Shown here one piece after another: positions 47,692 to 57,223 of a stretch of DNA of 64,000 nucleotides. This DNA is from Flavobacterium pallidum (GTDB lineage Bacteria > Bacteroidota > Bacteroidia > Flavobacteriales > Flavobacteriaceae): assembly GCF_003097535.1 (NCBI RefSeq), contig NZ_CP029187.1, positions 1,116,001-1,180,000 on the forward strand, in the 5' to 3' direction. The notes under the pieces were generated by a model that had not been told where the DNA came from, did not search any database, and saw only the letters and a program-made list of their open reading frames with translations. Within the stretch, counting starts at the first letter, position 1. Each line of letters opens with the position of its first letter. Made by a program: the position numbers and the translations under genes.

Positions 47692-48819
47692 TTAATTCTT
47701 TATAGGCTGGTCGAGCTTTACCTCTTGCTGCGGCGGTATCCGTTTGGACAAAAACAAAATCTGTCCCAAATGGCTGGACTGGTGTTCCATCACATGAAAC
47801 CAGCAATAATGATTGGTCATGCTCGTGCCGTTGGGTGTTTTCTCAAACCAGGCATCATCGTGCTTTTTCAGTTCGGCAATAGTTTTGGCGCGCACTTCGT
47901 TATATATATCGAGGTAGTATTGCACGTCGTGTCCTTTAAATTCGTCCCGGCCGCCCTGGTCCAAATCCAATGCGACTTCCCATTTTTTCTTTTCCTCCTC
48001 ATTAAAAGTGCGGTTTTCAAATGTCAGTACCTGGTAATACGCTTCCGCGGCGGCGAGGTGCATGATCAACGAACCAATCCGGTTTGCCTTATCATCATGA
48101 AGGTAATCCAGCTCATATTGGCTCATGTTCTTCACCTTGTTTTCCACCCGGTCCTTTAAATCTTCAAGCATCGAAATCATTGCGCCAATTTGTGGCGAAG
48201 CACCTTCAACATTTCCGATTTTTCCACGCTCTTTATACACAATCCCTTTTCCTTCAAGGAGTAACGAGGATTTTCCGGCGGTTTTATCCTCTGCGGAAGC
48301 GATTTCATATTCTTTGACCCTTATGATTTTATCTTTTGAAACTCCCAGGCTCCATTCCGGAATGCTGTTGTTTTTCACCTTTTGCTCAAAACTGGCATTG
48401 CGGATGGCGACCTGGTCAAAAGTGCCTTTATCATTTTCAATCGACAATTTGAAATCATCGAAGTAAAACCGGCCGTTGTATTCCATTACACCCCCGAAAT
48501 TCAGCACACTTGAGTTGGCATCAATCGTGCCTTCAATGATGTAGGATTGCCAGGTGTCGGATGTAATCGGGCGATCCCCCATATTGTCAAAAAATCCCTG
48601 CTCTTCATTTTTATTATCGACCCTTGCCCAAAGCCCTGCCGTAGCGTGCGGATCTTTCGTCACTACCTTCACTGAGGCTTCCAAGCGGAATTTTTTCTTT
48701 GTTTTTGATTCGATAGCGATGCTTTGAGTGAACGAAGTCCATTCGTCAGAAACAACTTTCACTTCCTGGGCGCGCAATGGAATGACAGTCAATAATAGTA
48801 ATAAAAGGATTTTTTTCAT
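47692..48819 (-). CDS. Secreted two-domain protein: N-terminal beta domain plus DinB-like domain
   Basis: This 375-residue protein has a signal peptide (MKKILLLLLLTVIPLRAQ). Residues ~20-190 form a beta-sandwich resembling a carbohydrate-binding or galactose-binding-like domain (SDTWQSYIIEGTIDANSSVLNFGGVMEYNGRFYFDDFKL). Residues ~205-370 match the DinB/DUF664 four-helix bundle, with metal-ligand-type histidines in LIMHLAAAEAYY and HVMEHQSSHLGQILFL. DinB-family proteins often bind a metal and some are thiol transferases; the role of a secreted form is unknown. It is transcribed divergently from the pyrimidine operon. Confidence 0.78.
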   Translation of the reverse strand: MKKILLLLLLTVIPLRAQEVKVVSDEWTSFTQSIAIESKTKKKFRLEASVKVVTKDPHATAGLWARVDNKNEEQGFFDNMGDRPITSDTWQSYIIEGTIDANSSVLNFGGVMEYNGRFYFDDFKLSIENDKGTFDQVAIRNASFEQKVKNNSIPEWSLGVSKDKIIRVKEYEIASAEDKTAGKSSLLLEGKGIVYKERGKIGNVEGASPQIGAMISMLEDLKDRVENKVKNMSQYELDYLHDDKANRIGSLIMHLAAAEAYYQVLTFENRTFNEEEKKKWEVALDLDQGGRDEFKGHDVQYYLDIYNEVRAKTIAELKKHDDAWFEKTPNGTSMTNHYCWFHVMEHQSSHLGQILFLSKRIPPQQEVKLDQPIKN

Positions 48820-48869
48820 GATAGTGGTGTTTTAAGGTTTTCAGGCGCCGTATATAACGGTGGTTCAGA

Positions 48870-48877
48870 CAAATATA
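48870..48877 (-). promoter_or_regulatory. -7 element (TATATTTG) of the DinB-like gene
   Basis: An exact TAnnTTTG match on the minus strand lies 50 bp before the ATG at 48819. No clear -33 box was found. Confidence 0.4.
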
Positions 48878-48979
48878 AGATTATCTTTTATTACTTCCAT
48901 ATTTGGGTCGGTATGGATATGAAAATAAGAATATCAAAATAGATTGATTCCATATTTAAGGATAATACAAACATGAGGC

Positions 48980-49007
48980 TTGTTTATTTGAAAATTGTTT
49001 ATATTTT
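48980..49007 (+). promoter_or_regulatory. Promoter of the pyrimidine catabolism operon (TTG-N17-TATATTTT)
   Basis: A TTG at 48980-48982 and TATATTTT at 49000-49007 (7 of 8 to consensus) are separated by 17 bp, with the mmsA ATG 33 bp downstream. The perfect palindrome AAACGTTT at 49013-49020 sits just downstream, where a repressor could bind; that role is speculative. Confidence 0.45.
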
Positions 49008-49040
49008 CGTTAAAACGTTTAAAACATAATGTAACGAAAA

Positions 49041-50498
49041 ATGAAGTACCCCGCAATTCAAAATTATATTGACGGGAAGTTCGTAAGCGCTTCCACGTCA
49101 AAAACCATGGATGTCATTTCCCCTCTCGACGGAAATCATTTATCGACCGTCCCAATGTCTTCCGATTCCGATTTGGACAAAGCTGTAAAAGCCGCTCAGG
49201 CTGCGTTTCCATCCTGGAGCAAAACCCCGATTAAGGAACGCGTGCAGGTGTTTTTCCGATACAAATATTTACTTGAAAAAAACCTGAAGGAACTGGCCGA
49301 ATTGTGCAGTGAGGAAAACGGAAAAACTTATGGAGAATCCGTCGCCGAAATCGAAAAATGCATCGAGCTTACGGAATTTGCCACCTCGTTGCCGCAATTG
49401 ATTACTGGTGAATTACTCGAAGTGAGCAAAGGTGTCGAATGCCGTACAGAGCATGTCCCGCTTGGCGTGGTCGCGTCGATTGTGCCGTTCAATTTTCCGT
49501 CGATGGTACCCAACTGGACCATTCCGAATGCGATTGCTTTAGGAAATTGCATGATCATCAAGCCTTCTGAAAAAGTGCCGCTGAGTTGTGGCCGATTGGC
49601 CGGATTGTTAAAAGAAGCCGGCTTGCCCGACGGGGTTTTCAACATTGTCCACGGCGATGTCGATATCGTCAATGCCATTTGCGACCATCCGGATATTGAA
49701 GCGGTTTCGTTTGTCGGTTCCACCAAAGTGGCAAAAATTGTGTACCAAAGAGCGACTTCAAATTATAAAAGATGCCTGTCATTAGGCGGTGCTAAAAACC
49801 ACCTGATGGTCCTGCCCGATGCGATTCCGGAAATGACGGCACAGAATGTGGCCGCTTCCATGTCAGGTTGCGCCGGGCAGCGTTGTATGGCGGCATCTGC
49901 AATGATTGGCGTGGGCGATGTCGATCCGATAATTGCAAAAATCTGTGATGAAGCCAGGAAGATTATTCCGGGTGAAAATCTCGGTGCCGTCATCAACAAA
50001 GAGTCTCAGCAACGAATCGAAAGATACATCACCGAAGCCGAAAATGACGGCGCTAAAATATTGGTCGACGGGCGAAACACTAAAGTTTCCGGAAAGGAAA
50101 ACGGCACTTACGTAGGGCCAACAGTGATTGATTATGTCACGCCTCAAATGAGTGTCGCAAGAGAAGAGATCTTCGGGCCGGTAATCTCTATCATGAGGAC
50201 AAAAACTGTCGACGAAGCCTTGTCAATCGAAAATGCGAATCCATACGGAAATGCCGCAAGTGTTTTTACCCAAAACGGCGGTATGGCACGCTATATTATT
50301 GACAAAGCAAGCGCCGGAATGATCGGAGTGAATGTCGGTGTTCCTGTTCCAAGGGAGCCTTTCAGTTTTGGCGGATGGAACGAAAGTAAGTTTGGTGTAG
50401 GTGATATTACAGGAAAAAGTTCCATCGAATTCTGGACGAAACTCAAGAAATCAACGATCAAATGGAACGCAGAAGCGGGTGTGAACTGGATGAGCTGA
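49041..50498 (+). CDS. mmsA: CoA-acylating methylmalonate-semialdehyde dehydrogenase
   Basis: This 485-residue aldehyde-dehydrogenase-family enzyme converts malonate semialdehyde to acetyl-CoA and methylmalonate semialdehyde to propionyl-CoA, with NAD and CoA. Seen: PFNFPSMVPNW, IIKPSEKVPLS (cofactor site), FVGSTKVAKIVY, and the catalytic Cys282 in GCAGQRCMA. The Cys-Met-Ala context without the classic Glu general base is characteristic of the acylating MMSDH group. It is the first gene of the cluster and catalyses the last step of the reductive pyrimidine pathway. Confidence 0.92.
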   Translation: MKYPAIQNYIDGKFVSASTSKTMDVISPLDGNHLSTVPMSSDSDLDKAVKAAQAAFPSWSKTPIKERVQVFFRYKYLLEKNLKELAELCSEENGKTYGESVAEIEKCIELTEFATSLPQLITGELLEVSKGVECRTEHVPLGVVASIVPFNFPSMVPNWTIPNAIALGNCMIIKPSEKVPLSCGRLAGLLKEAGLPDGVFNIVHGDVDIVNAICDHPDIEAVSFVGSTKVAKIVYQRATSNYKRCLSLGGAKNHLMVLPDAIPEMTAQNVAASMSGCAGQRCMAASAMIGVGDVDPIIAKICDEARKIIPGENLGAVINKESQQRIERYITEAENDGAKILVDGRNTKVSGKENGTYVGPTVIDYVTPQMSVAREEIFGPVISIMRTKTVDEALSIENANPYGNAASVFTQNGGMARYIIDKASAGMIGVNVGVPVPREPFSFGGWNESKFGVGDITGKSSIEFWTKLKKSTIKWNAEAGVNWMS

Positions 50499-50558
50499 TG
50501 CATTCAAAAAGCTGAAGGCCTAAAGCGCAGCGTGTCCAACAATCTAAAATCCAATGAA

Positions 50559-51911
50559 ATGATTACCAAAGAAGATACTTTAAAAAAAGAACAAATCATC
50601 GCCGACAGCAAGGAATTCAGCTTGTTTTCCTGGTCGGCACAGGCGAGCGTAAATCCGATTGCGATTGAACGCGCGGAAGGGGTTTACTTATACGAATACG
50701 GCGGCAAACGTATCATCGACTTTTCGTCGGGATTGATGTCTGTAAACATAGGCCATGGCGACCAACGTGTAACTGATGCTGTTGTCGAACAAATGCAGAA
50801 AGTGAGTTTCGTCACCCCAAGCTGCACTACCGAAATCCGTGCTAAACTGTCCAGGAAACTGGCTGAAATCTGTCCTGGCGATTTAAACAAGGCATTTTAT
50901 ACTTTATGCGGAACGTCATCGATTGACAATGCGATCAAACTCGCCAGATTGTATACGGGAAGGCATAAAATCATCGGAAGATACCGCGCTTTCCACGGCG
51001 GTTCAATCGGCGGAATGACCGTTGGCGGCGATCCTCGAAAACTCGCCAATGATTCCCAGCAAATGCCGAATGCCGTGCATCTTGATGACCCGTATTATTT
51101 CTTCGGGATGAAAGACCTGGATGAAAAAACGAAATTGCATTTAAGCCTGGAATATGTAGAAAGGGTGATCCACTTAGAAGGGAAAACCAATATCGCCGCC
51201 TTTATTTTTGAAGGCGAAAGCGGTTCTTCAGGTTGCCTGAAATATCCAAAAGGTTATTTAAAAGGGGTTAAGGCCTTATGCGAAAAATACGGAATCCTGT
51301 TCGTTGCCGATGAAGTCATGAGCGGATTCGGGCGTACCGGGAAATGGTTCGGTTTTGAAAACCACGATATCGTCCCCGATATGGTTTGCATGGCCAAAGG
51401 CCTGACCGCGTCCTATCTGCCGTTAGGCTGCCTGATGGTTTCGGATAAAATCGCTGAAAAATTTGAGAACACCCCGATGATGATCGGACTTACATATAAC
51501 GGACATCCGGTTGCTCTGGCTGCGGCTTTGGCTGTAATCAACATTTACGAAAGTGACAATCTGATTGAAAATGCCCGTGATATGGGCGCTTATCTCGAAT
51601 CACGTATTGAAGCCATGAGGAGCCAACATCGAAGCATGGGCGCTTTCCGCAACACCGGATTGCTGGGCTGCCTCGATATCCTGAAAAATAAAGCCACAGG
51701 CGAATTGATTGCGCCCTACAACGCTGCCGCAGATGATTTGAAAGTGACCAACCAGATCGCTGCCAAAGTCCGCGAACTTGGATTATACACCTTCGTACGC
51801 TGGGGTTATATTTTCATCGCGCCGCCATTGTGTGTCAATAAGGAACAGATTGACGAAGGCCTTGCGATCATCAGTGAAGCCCTGAGGATTTCCGATGCGG
51901 CGATGGTTTAA
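50559..51911 (+). CDS. Class III aminotransferase (beta-alanine / omega-amino acid type)
   Basis: This 450-residue PLP enzyme likely transaminates beta-alanine and beta-aminoisobutyrate to the semialdehydes used by MmsA. Seen: SSGLMSVNIGHGDQRV, GTSSIDNAIKLAR, FEGESGSSGCLKYPKGYLKGV, FVADEVMSGFGRTGKWF (PLP-binding Asp), and the Schiff-base lysine in CMAKGLTASYLPLG. I chose the ATG at 50559; an in-frame GTG at 50532 would add nine residues. The substrate is assigned from context between mmsA and the permease gene. Confidence 0.87.
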   Translation: MITKEDTLKKEQIIADSKEFSLFSWSAQASVNPIAIERAEGVYLYEYGGKRIIDFSSGLMSVNIGHGDQRVTDAVVEQMQKVSFVTPSCTTEIRAKLSRKLAEICPGDLNKAFYTLCGTSSIDNAIKLARLYTGRHKIIGRYRAFHGGSIGGMTVGGDPRKLANDSQQMPNAVHLDDPYYFFGMKDLDEKTKLHLSLEYVERVIHLEGKTNIAAFIFEGESGSSGCLKYPKGYLKGVKALCEKYGILFVADEVMSGFGRTGKWFGFENHDIVPDMVCMAKGLTASYLPLGCLMVSDKIAEKFENTPMMIGLTYNGHPVALAAALAVINIYESDNLIENARDMGAYLESRIEAMRSQHRSMGAFRNTGLLGCLDILKNKATGELIAPYNAAADDLKVTNQIAAKVRELGLYTFVRWGYIFIAPPLCVNKEQIDEGLAIISEALRISDAAMV

Positions 51912-51923
51912 ATTTCATCAAAT

Positions 51924-53381
51924 ATGAACAAAACAGAAATGACCAATTCGTCATTATACAGCGAAGACCTTGCGCCGGTGCCGGCTGACAAACGCAGTTG
52001 GAACACCTGGAATTATGCCGCCTTATGGATCAGCATGAGCCTTTGCATCCCTACGTATATGCTGTCGAGTTCCCTCATTGAAGGCGGAATGAATTGGTGG
52101 CAGGCGATCCTCACGATATTTTTAGGCAATACGATTGTCCTGATCCCGATGATTTTAAATGGTCATGCCGGAGCAAAATATGGTATTCCGTTTCCGGTCT
52201 TTGCACGCGCGAGTTTCGGAACAAAAGGTGCCAACATCCCTGCATTATTACGTGCAATCGTGGCCTGCGGCTGGTTCGGGATACAAACCTGGATCGGTGG
52301 ATTCGCGATGTACCAGATGTTTCGTTTATGGATTCCCGCATTGGACACGTTAACACCCATTTTTCCGGATTCATGGGGGTTGCAAACCGGCCCTGCAATT
52401 TGCTTTTTCGGGTTTTGGCTGTTGAATATGTATGTCGTTTATCTTGGTGTTGAAAGCATCAGGAAGTTGCTCGTTTTTAAAGCGATTTTTCTGCCCGTTG
52501 CCGCATTGGCGTTGTTGCTTTGGGCGATTTCAGCAGCAAATGGTCTTGGCCCTGTTTTAGATACACCCTCAAAATTTGTAAACACATCCGATTTCTTTCA
52601 TTTCTTTTTTCCCGCGTTAACCGGAATGGTGGGCTTTTGGGCGACATTATCCTTAAACATCCCCGATTTTACCCGCTATGCTAAATCCCAGAAAGCCCAA
52701 ATCAAAGGACAAATCATCGGTTTGCCGTCCTCAATGACATTATTTGCTTTTGTTGGCGTGGTGGTCACTTCGGCAACGACAATCGTTTTTGGAACCACGA
52801 TTTGGGATCCTGTGGTTTTGGCAGGAAAATTCGATAGTAAGTTGTTGATTTCCGTAGCGATGATAGCGGTGGCGATTTCCACATTGGCAACAAATATTGC
52901 AGCGAATATCGTCAGTCCGGCCAATGATTTTGCCAATCTCGCCCCATCAAAAATCGATTTCCGTAAAGGCGGTTACATCACCGGAATTATCGGGATTTTG
53001 ATATTTCCGTGGAAACTGATTGCCGATCCGTCAGGTTACATTTTTACGTGGCTTGTCGGTTATTCGAGTTTACTCGGGCCCATCGGCGGGATCATGATTG
53101 TCGACTATTATTTCATCCGGAAACAGGCCCTGGAGATAGATGAATTGTATAAAACCAACGGAATTTACGCTTTTATAAAAGGATTTAACTTTTATGCCAT
53201 CGCCGCATTGTTGATTGGAATTGCACCCAATGTTCCGGGTTTCCTGACCACAATAAAAGTGGTCGGAAATGATGTTTTTCCGGAATGGGTTTCAGGCTTA
53301 TATCATTATGCATGGTTTGTAGGATTTGGTATCAGCGGATTGGGGTATTGGATTTTAATGAAGAACAAACAAAGTGCCTGA
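51924..53381 (+). CDS. NCS1 family nucleobase/hydantoin:cation symporter
   Basis: This 485-residue inner-membrane protein has about 12 transmembrane segments. The start (SEDLAPVPADKRSWNTWNYAALWISMSLCIPTYML) and the motif GIPFPVFARASFGTKGANIPALLRAIVACGWFGIQTWIGG are typical of the NCS1 group that imports uracil, thymine, allantoin or hydantoins with a cation. Its place inside the reductive pyrimidine operon supports uracil/thymine or dihydropyrimidine uptake. It starts 12 bp after the aminotransferase stop. The 3' end enters a GTGCCTGA triple repeat. Confidence 0.93.
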   Translation: MNKTEMTNSSLYSEDLAPVPADKRSWNTWNYAALWISMSLCIPTYMLSSSLIEGGMNWWQAILTIFLGNTIVLIPMILNGHAGAKYGIPFPVFARASFGTKGANIPALLRAIVACGWFGIQTWIGGFAMYQMFRLWIPALDTLTPIFPDSWGLQTGPAICFFGFWLLNMYVVYLGVESIRKLLVFKAIFLPVAALALLLWAISAANGLGPVLDTPSKFVNTSDFFHFFFPALTGMVGFWATLSLNIPDFTRYAKSQKAQIKGQIIGLPSSMTLFAFVGVVVTSATTIVFGTTIWDPVVLAGKFDSKLLISVAMIAVAISTLATNIAANIVSPANDFANLAPSKIDFRKGGYITGIIGILIFPWKLIADPSGYIFTWLVGYSSLLGPIGGIMIVDYYFIRKQALEIDELYKTNGIYAFIKGFNFYAIAALLIGIAPNVPGFLTTIKVVGNDVFPEWVSGLYHYAWFVGFGISGLGYWILMKNKQSA

Positions 53382-53438
53382 GTGCCTGAATGCCTGAGTT
53401 TTTAAGTAGCTCATGCACTCTGCACTCATGTACTCAGA
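53374..53438. repeat. GTGCCTGA tandem words with inverted counterpart
   Basis: GTGCCTGA occurs at 53374-53381 and 53382-53389, followed by ATGCCTGA at 53390-53397. The segment 53413-53438 carries the complementary theme (CATGCACTCTGCACTC, GTACTCAG). The first copy includes the stop codon of the permease gene. This is one of the phrase-repeat spacers. Confidence 0.65.
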
Positions 53439-53449
53439 AACTAAAAAAT

Positions 53450-54832
53450 ATGAGCATCTTAATTAAAAACGGAAGAATAATAACGGCAACCGACGACTAC
53501 ACAGCCGACATATTTATTGAAGGTGAAACCATTCAATCGATTGGAAAAAACCTCAATGTCCATGCCGATGAAGTCATCGATGCCTCCGGAAAGCTTGTGA
53601 TGCCCGGCGGAATCGATCCTCATGTACATCTCGACATGCCTTTCATGGGCACTTACAGCAGCGACAATTATGAAACGGGAACCCGGGCCGCGCTTTTTGG
53701 AGGAACAACAACCGTTATAGATTTCATCCTGCAAACACAAGGCAAAAGTTTGCAGTCGGCGCTACAGGAATGGAAAGGCCGCAGCGACAACAATGCTGTC
53801 GGCGATTACAGTTTTCATATGGCTGTTACCGATTTCAATGAGGAAACCAAAAAGGAAATCCAGCATTTCATCGAAAAAGAAGGTATTACGTCATTCAAAA
53901 CCTTCATGGCCTACAAAGGCGCACTGATGATCGATGACCGGCAAATGGTGGGCCTGATGCAGGAAGTGAAAAAACACGGCGGCCTGATCAATGTGCATGC
54001 GACCAATGGCGATATGATTGATTTCCTGATTGCAAAGCACAAATCTGAAGGAAAATTTTCTCCGTTATATCATTATCTATCCCAACCAGAAGTCACTGAA
54101 GCCGAAGCCAGCAGCCGTTTTGCAGACATGGCCGACTACACAGGCTGTCCGGGATATATCGTACATTTAACGTGTGAAGGCGCGTTGAACGCCGTCCGTT
54201 TTGCCACGCGCAGGAACCAGCATGTTTTTGTGGAAACCTGCATTCAATATTTGATTTTGGATGCCAGTGTATATGAACAGGATTTTGAAGGTGCCAAGTG
54301 GGTGATGTCGCCGCCGCTGCGTGAAAAGAAAGACCAGGAAACGCTTTGGGCAGGATTGAACCAGGGGTTGGTGAATGTCGTTGCGACTGACCATTGCCCA
54401 TTTATGTGGGAACAAAAGTTAATGGGAAAAGACGATTTCTCCAAAATCCCGAACGGCCATCCCGCAATTGAAAACCGTATGGAACTGCTGTTCAGCGAAG
54501 GGGTCTCCAAAGGCAAAATCACGTTAAATAAATATGTAGAGGTAGCGAGTACAAACGCCGCTAAAATCTTCGGCATGTTCCCTAAAAAAGGCACGATTGC
54601 CACAGGGAGTGATGCCGATATTCTAATCCTTGACCCAAATGAAAAGCACACGCTTTCAGCAAAAAACCACCATATGAATGTCGATTACAGTGCCTACGAA
54701 GGCAGGGAACTGACCGGGAAAGTAAAAACCGTGTTATTGCGCGGGAAAGTAGTGATTGATAATAACGAATGCAAAGTAGAAAAAGGCTACGGGCAATTTG
54801 TAAAACGGAATAAAGTGACAGGAAAAATATAG
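53450..54832 (+). CDS. hydA: Dihydropyrimidinase
   Basis: This 460-residue amidohydrolase opens 5,6-dihydrouracil or dihydrothymine to N-carbamoyl-beta-amino acids. Seen: metal ligands in GGIDPHVHLDMP, the carbamylated lysine in SFKTFMAYKG, INVHATNGD, GYIVHLTCEGALNA, and the catalytic Asp region VVATDHCPF. The C-terminal composite domain GSDADILILDPNEKHTLSAKNHHMNVDYSAYEG is diagnostic of the DHPase/hydantoinase group. The ATG at 53450 is chosen because MSILIKNGRI is the usual start; an upstream in-frame start reads through the repeat spacer. Confidence 0.94.
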   Translation: MSILIKNGRIITATDDYTADIFIEGETIQSIGKNLNVHADEVIDASGKLVMPGGIDPHVHLDMPFMGTYSSDNYETGTRAALFGGTTTVIDFILQTQGKSLQSALQEWKGRSDNNAVGDYSFHMAVTDFNEETKKEIQHFIEKEGITSFKTFMAYKGALMIDDRQMVGLMQEVKKHGGLINVHATNGDMIDFLIAKHKSEGKFSPLYHYLSQPEVTEAEASSRFADMADYTGCPGYIVHLTCEGALNAVRFATRRNQHVFVETCIQYLILDASVYEQDFEGAKWVMSPPLREKKDQETLWAGLNQGLVNVVATDHCPFMWEQKLMGKDDFSKIPNGHPAIENRMELLFSEGVSKGKITLNKYVEVASTNAAKIFGMFPKKGTIATGSDADILILDPNEKHTLSAKNHHMNVDYSAYEGRELTGKVKTVLLRGKVVIDNNECKVEKGYGQFVKRNKVTGKI

Positions 54833-54857
54833 TAATTTCTCATTCGTAATTTAAATT

Positions 54858-55724
54858 ATGTCCAGAATAGTAAAATCAGGGCTTATCCAATTGAGTTTAG
54901 CCAAAACCGAAGGCGAAGGCACCATCCCTGAAATCATGGATGCGATGCTGCAAAAGCACATTCCATATATCGAAGAAGCGGGAAGGCAAGGCGTCCAGAT
55001 CCTGTGTTTCCAGGAAATCTTCAACACGCCATATTTCTGCCCTGGCCAGGATTCGAAATGGTACGCTTCCGCAGAAACCGTTCCTGGCCCTACAACCGAA
55101 TTGATGCAGGGGTATGCCAAAAAATACAATATGGTCATCGTCGTCCCGATTTATGAGAAAGAGCAATCCGGAGTGTATTACAACACCGCTGCGGTCATCG
55201 ATGCCGATGGGACCTATTTGGGAAAATACCGTAAAAACCATATTCCGCAGACCGGTGGTTTCTGGGAAAAGTTTTTCTTCAAACCTGGAAATTTAGGCTA
55301 TCCGGTGTTTCAGACAAAATATGCTAAAGTCGGCGTTTACATCTGCTACGACCGTCATTTCCCCGATGGCGCGCGCTGTTTGGGACTGAATGGCGCCGAA
55401 ATCGTCTTCAATCCATCGGCAACCACCGTCGGGCAATCGCAATATTTATGGAAACTGGAACAACCGGCGCATGCTGTGGCGAATGGCTATTTCATGGGAT
55501 GCATCAACCGTGTAGGGACTGAAAAACCATGGAACCTTGGAAAATTTTACGGCACTTCTTATTTCGTGAACCCGCGTGGGGAAATCCTGGCCTGTGCTTC
55601 CGAGGATAATGACGAACTGCTCGTTGCCGAATTTGATCTCGATTTGATTGATGAGGTTCGTGGCAAATGGCAGTTTTATAGGGATAGACGGCCTGAAACT
55701 TATAAGGAAATTACCGAATTATAG
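54858..55724 (+). CDS. Nitrilase-superfamily amidohydrolase, probable beta-ureidopropionase
   Basis: This 288-residue C-N hydrolase has the Glu-Lys-Cys triad in CFQEIF (~51), YRKNHIPQ (~125) and YICYDRHFPDGARC (~158-164). The NPSATTVGQSQYLWKLEQPAHAVANGYF region resembles N-carbamoyl-beta-alanine and N-carbamoyl-putrescine amidases. In this operon the expected reaction is N-carbamoyl-beta-alanine to beta-alanine, CO2 and ammonia. It starts 25 bp after hydA. A second, unrelated candidate for the same step is the M20 enzyme at 58621. Confidence 0.9.
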   Translation: MSRIVKSGLIQLSLAKTEGEGTIPEIMDAMLQKHIPYIEEAGRQGVQILCFQEIFNTPYFCPGQDSKWYASAETVPGPTTELMQGYAKKYNMVIVVPIYEKEQSGVYYNTAAVIDADGTYLGKYRKNHIPQTGGFWEKFFFKPGNLGYPVFQTKYAKVGVYICYDRHFPDGARCLGLNGAEIVFNPSATTVGQSQYLWKLEQPAHAVANGYFMGCINRVGTEKPWNLGKFYGTSYFVNPRGEILACASEDNDELLVAEFDLDLIDEVRGKWQFYRDRRPETYKEITEL

Positions 55725-55789
55725 ACTTTCAACCACATCGGTTTTCTATGCCGCTATGTGGTAAAAAATCAAACAACAAAACAAAAGTT

Positions 55790-57175
55790 ATGAGCATAAA
55801 AAATAACCGTTTAACCAACCAGGATTACGAATTCAATTTCGCCGACATCCATCCGCCGTTCGAAACTCCCGACGCGGCGCTCACCGAAGCCAACCGCTGC
55901 CTGTTTTGCTACGACCCGCCGTGTATGAAGGCGTGCCCGACATCGATCAATGTCCCGAAATTCATCAAGCAAATCGCAACATATAACGATAAAGGCTCGG
56001 CGCACACGATTTTTTCCTCGAATATTATGGGCGCGGGCTGCAGTAAGGTCTGCCCCGTGGAGAAATTATGCGAAGGCGCCTGTGTCTACAATCTGATGCA
56101 CGAAACCCCAATCCACATCGCCAAACTCCAGCGCCATTCAACCGAAAAAGCCATGAAAAACCAATGGCAATTATTCGACAGGAAACCATCAACCGGAAAG
56201 CGTGTCGCCATCATAGGTGCAGGCCCGGCCGGTTTGAGTTGTGCACATACACTAAGCCGCGAAGGAGTCGAAGTCACGATTTACGAAAAGGAAGCCAAGG
56301 GCGGCGGACTCATGACATACGGCATTGCCGCGTATAAAGTCACTCCTGAATTCTGCGAAGATGAAGTCAATTACATTACCTCGATCGGTGGTATTTCAAT
56401 CAAATACAACCATGAACTAGGCCGTGATATTTCGATTGATGAACTGCAACGCAATTATGATGCGGTGTATCTCGCTTTTGGTGTCGGAAAAGCGCGCCAG
56501 TTGGATATTCCGGGAGAAAATTTATTTGGTGTGACCGATGCTATCAAATTCATTTACGATTTAAGAAATAACGATTATTCAGAGATTGCTGTTGGTGATA
56601 AAGTTGCCGTCATCGGAATGGGAATGACCGCCATTGATGCCGCCACACAGGCCAAAAGGCTTGGTGCTTCCGAGGTACATTTGGTTTACAGACGTACACA
56701 GGAAGAAATGCCGTGTACCGAAAAGGAGCTCAACATCGCCAAGCTCGACGGCTGCAACATCATCTGGCTTGCCGCCCCGAAAGAAATCATCGGCGATGGT
56801 GAAAATGTGTCACAACTGGTTTGCGATGTCATGGAATTGGGTGCACCCGATGCCAGCGGCCGCAGAAGCCCGGTTGAAACAGGACAAACTTTTACGCTCG
56901 ATGTCGACATGGTTATCAAAGCCGCAGGACAAATGCCTTTTTCAGAAATGGTTGCCGGCGAAAACCTGCAAAATAACAACGGAAAAGTGTCCGTACAAAG
57001 CAAATCCAAAACCAGCTTGGATAATGTCTTTGCCGGAGGCGATTGCGTGAATGGCGGACGCGAAGTAGTCGATGCGGTACAAGCCGGAAAAGATGGTGCG
57101 GCAGCCATCCTCAAAACCATCATCAGCCCGGATTATATCATCGAATCAGAACTCAAACCAACCTTCAATAACTAG
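55790..57175 (+). CDS. preT: NAD-dependent dihydropyrimidine dehydrogenase subunit PreT
   Basis: This 461-residue FAD/Fe-S subunit passes electrons between NAD(P)H and PreA. The N-terminal cluster region has C37, C40, C45 and C49 (CLFCYDPPCMKAC), then C84, C88, C94 and C98 (GCSKVCPVEKLCEGAC). The FAD motif is IIGAGPAGLSCAHTLSREG and the NAD(P) motif is VAVIGMGMTAIDAATQAKRLG, followed by LVYRRTQEEMP. GGDCVNGGREVVDAVQAGKDGA is the second FAD contact. The start MSIKNNRL at 55790 is preferred to an upstream ATG at 55748. The gene is paired with preA 48 bp downstream. Confidence 0.93.
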   Translation: MSIKNNRLTNQDYEFNFADIHPPFETPDAALTEANRCLFCYDPPCMKACPTSINVPKFIKQIATYNDKGSAHTIFSSNIMGAGCSKVCPVEKLCEGACVYNLMHETPIHIAKLQRHSTEKAMKNQWQLFDRKPSTGKRVAIIGAGPAGLSCAHTLSREGVEVTIYEKEAKGGGLMTYGIAAYKVTPEFCEDEVNYITSIGGISIKYNHELGRDISIDELQRNYDAVYLAFGVGKARQLDIPGENLFGVTDAIKFIYDLRNNDYSEIAVGDKVAVIGMGMTAIDAATQAKRLGASEVHLVYRRTQEEMPCTEKELNIAKLDGCNIIWLAAPKEIIGDGENVSQLVCDVMELGAPDASGRRSPVETGQTFTLDVDMVIKAAGQMPFSEMVAGENLQNNNGKVSVQSKSKTSLDNVFAGGDCVNGGREVVDAVQAGKDGAAAILKTIISPDYIIESELKPTFNN

Positions 57176-57223
57176 ATTTTATGGATCTATACCATAATCC
57201 ATAATTCGCAATTCATAATTAAC
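57176..57223. repeat. AT-rich spacer of repeated CATAATTC-like words
   Basis: Between preT and preA the words CATAATC, CATAATTC, GCAATTC and CATAATTA follow one another. It is a short, degenerate example of the phrase-repeat spacers, with no ORF. Confidence 0.5.

Noticed and set aside
53390..53449. N-terminal extension of dihydropyrimidinase
   Set aside because: It translates the repeated-word spacer. The family normally begins as at 53450.
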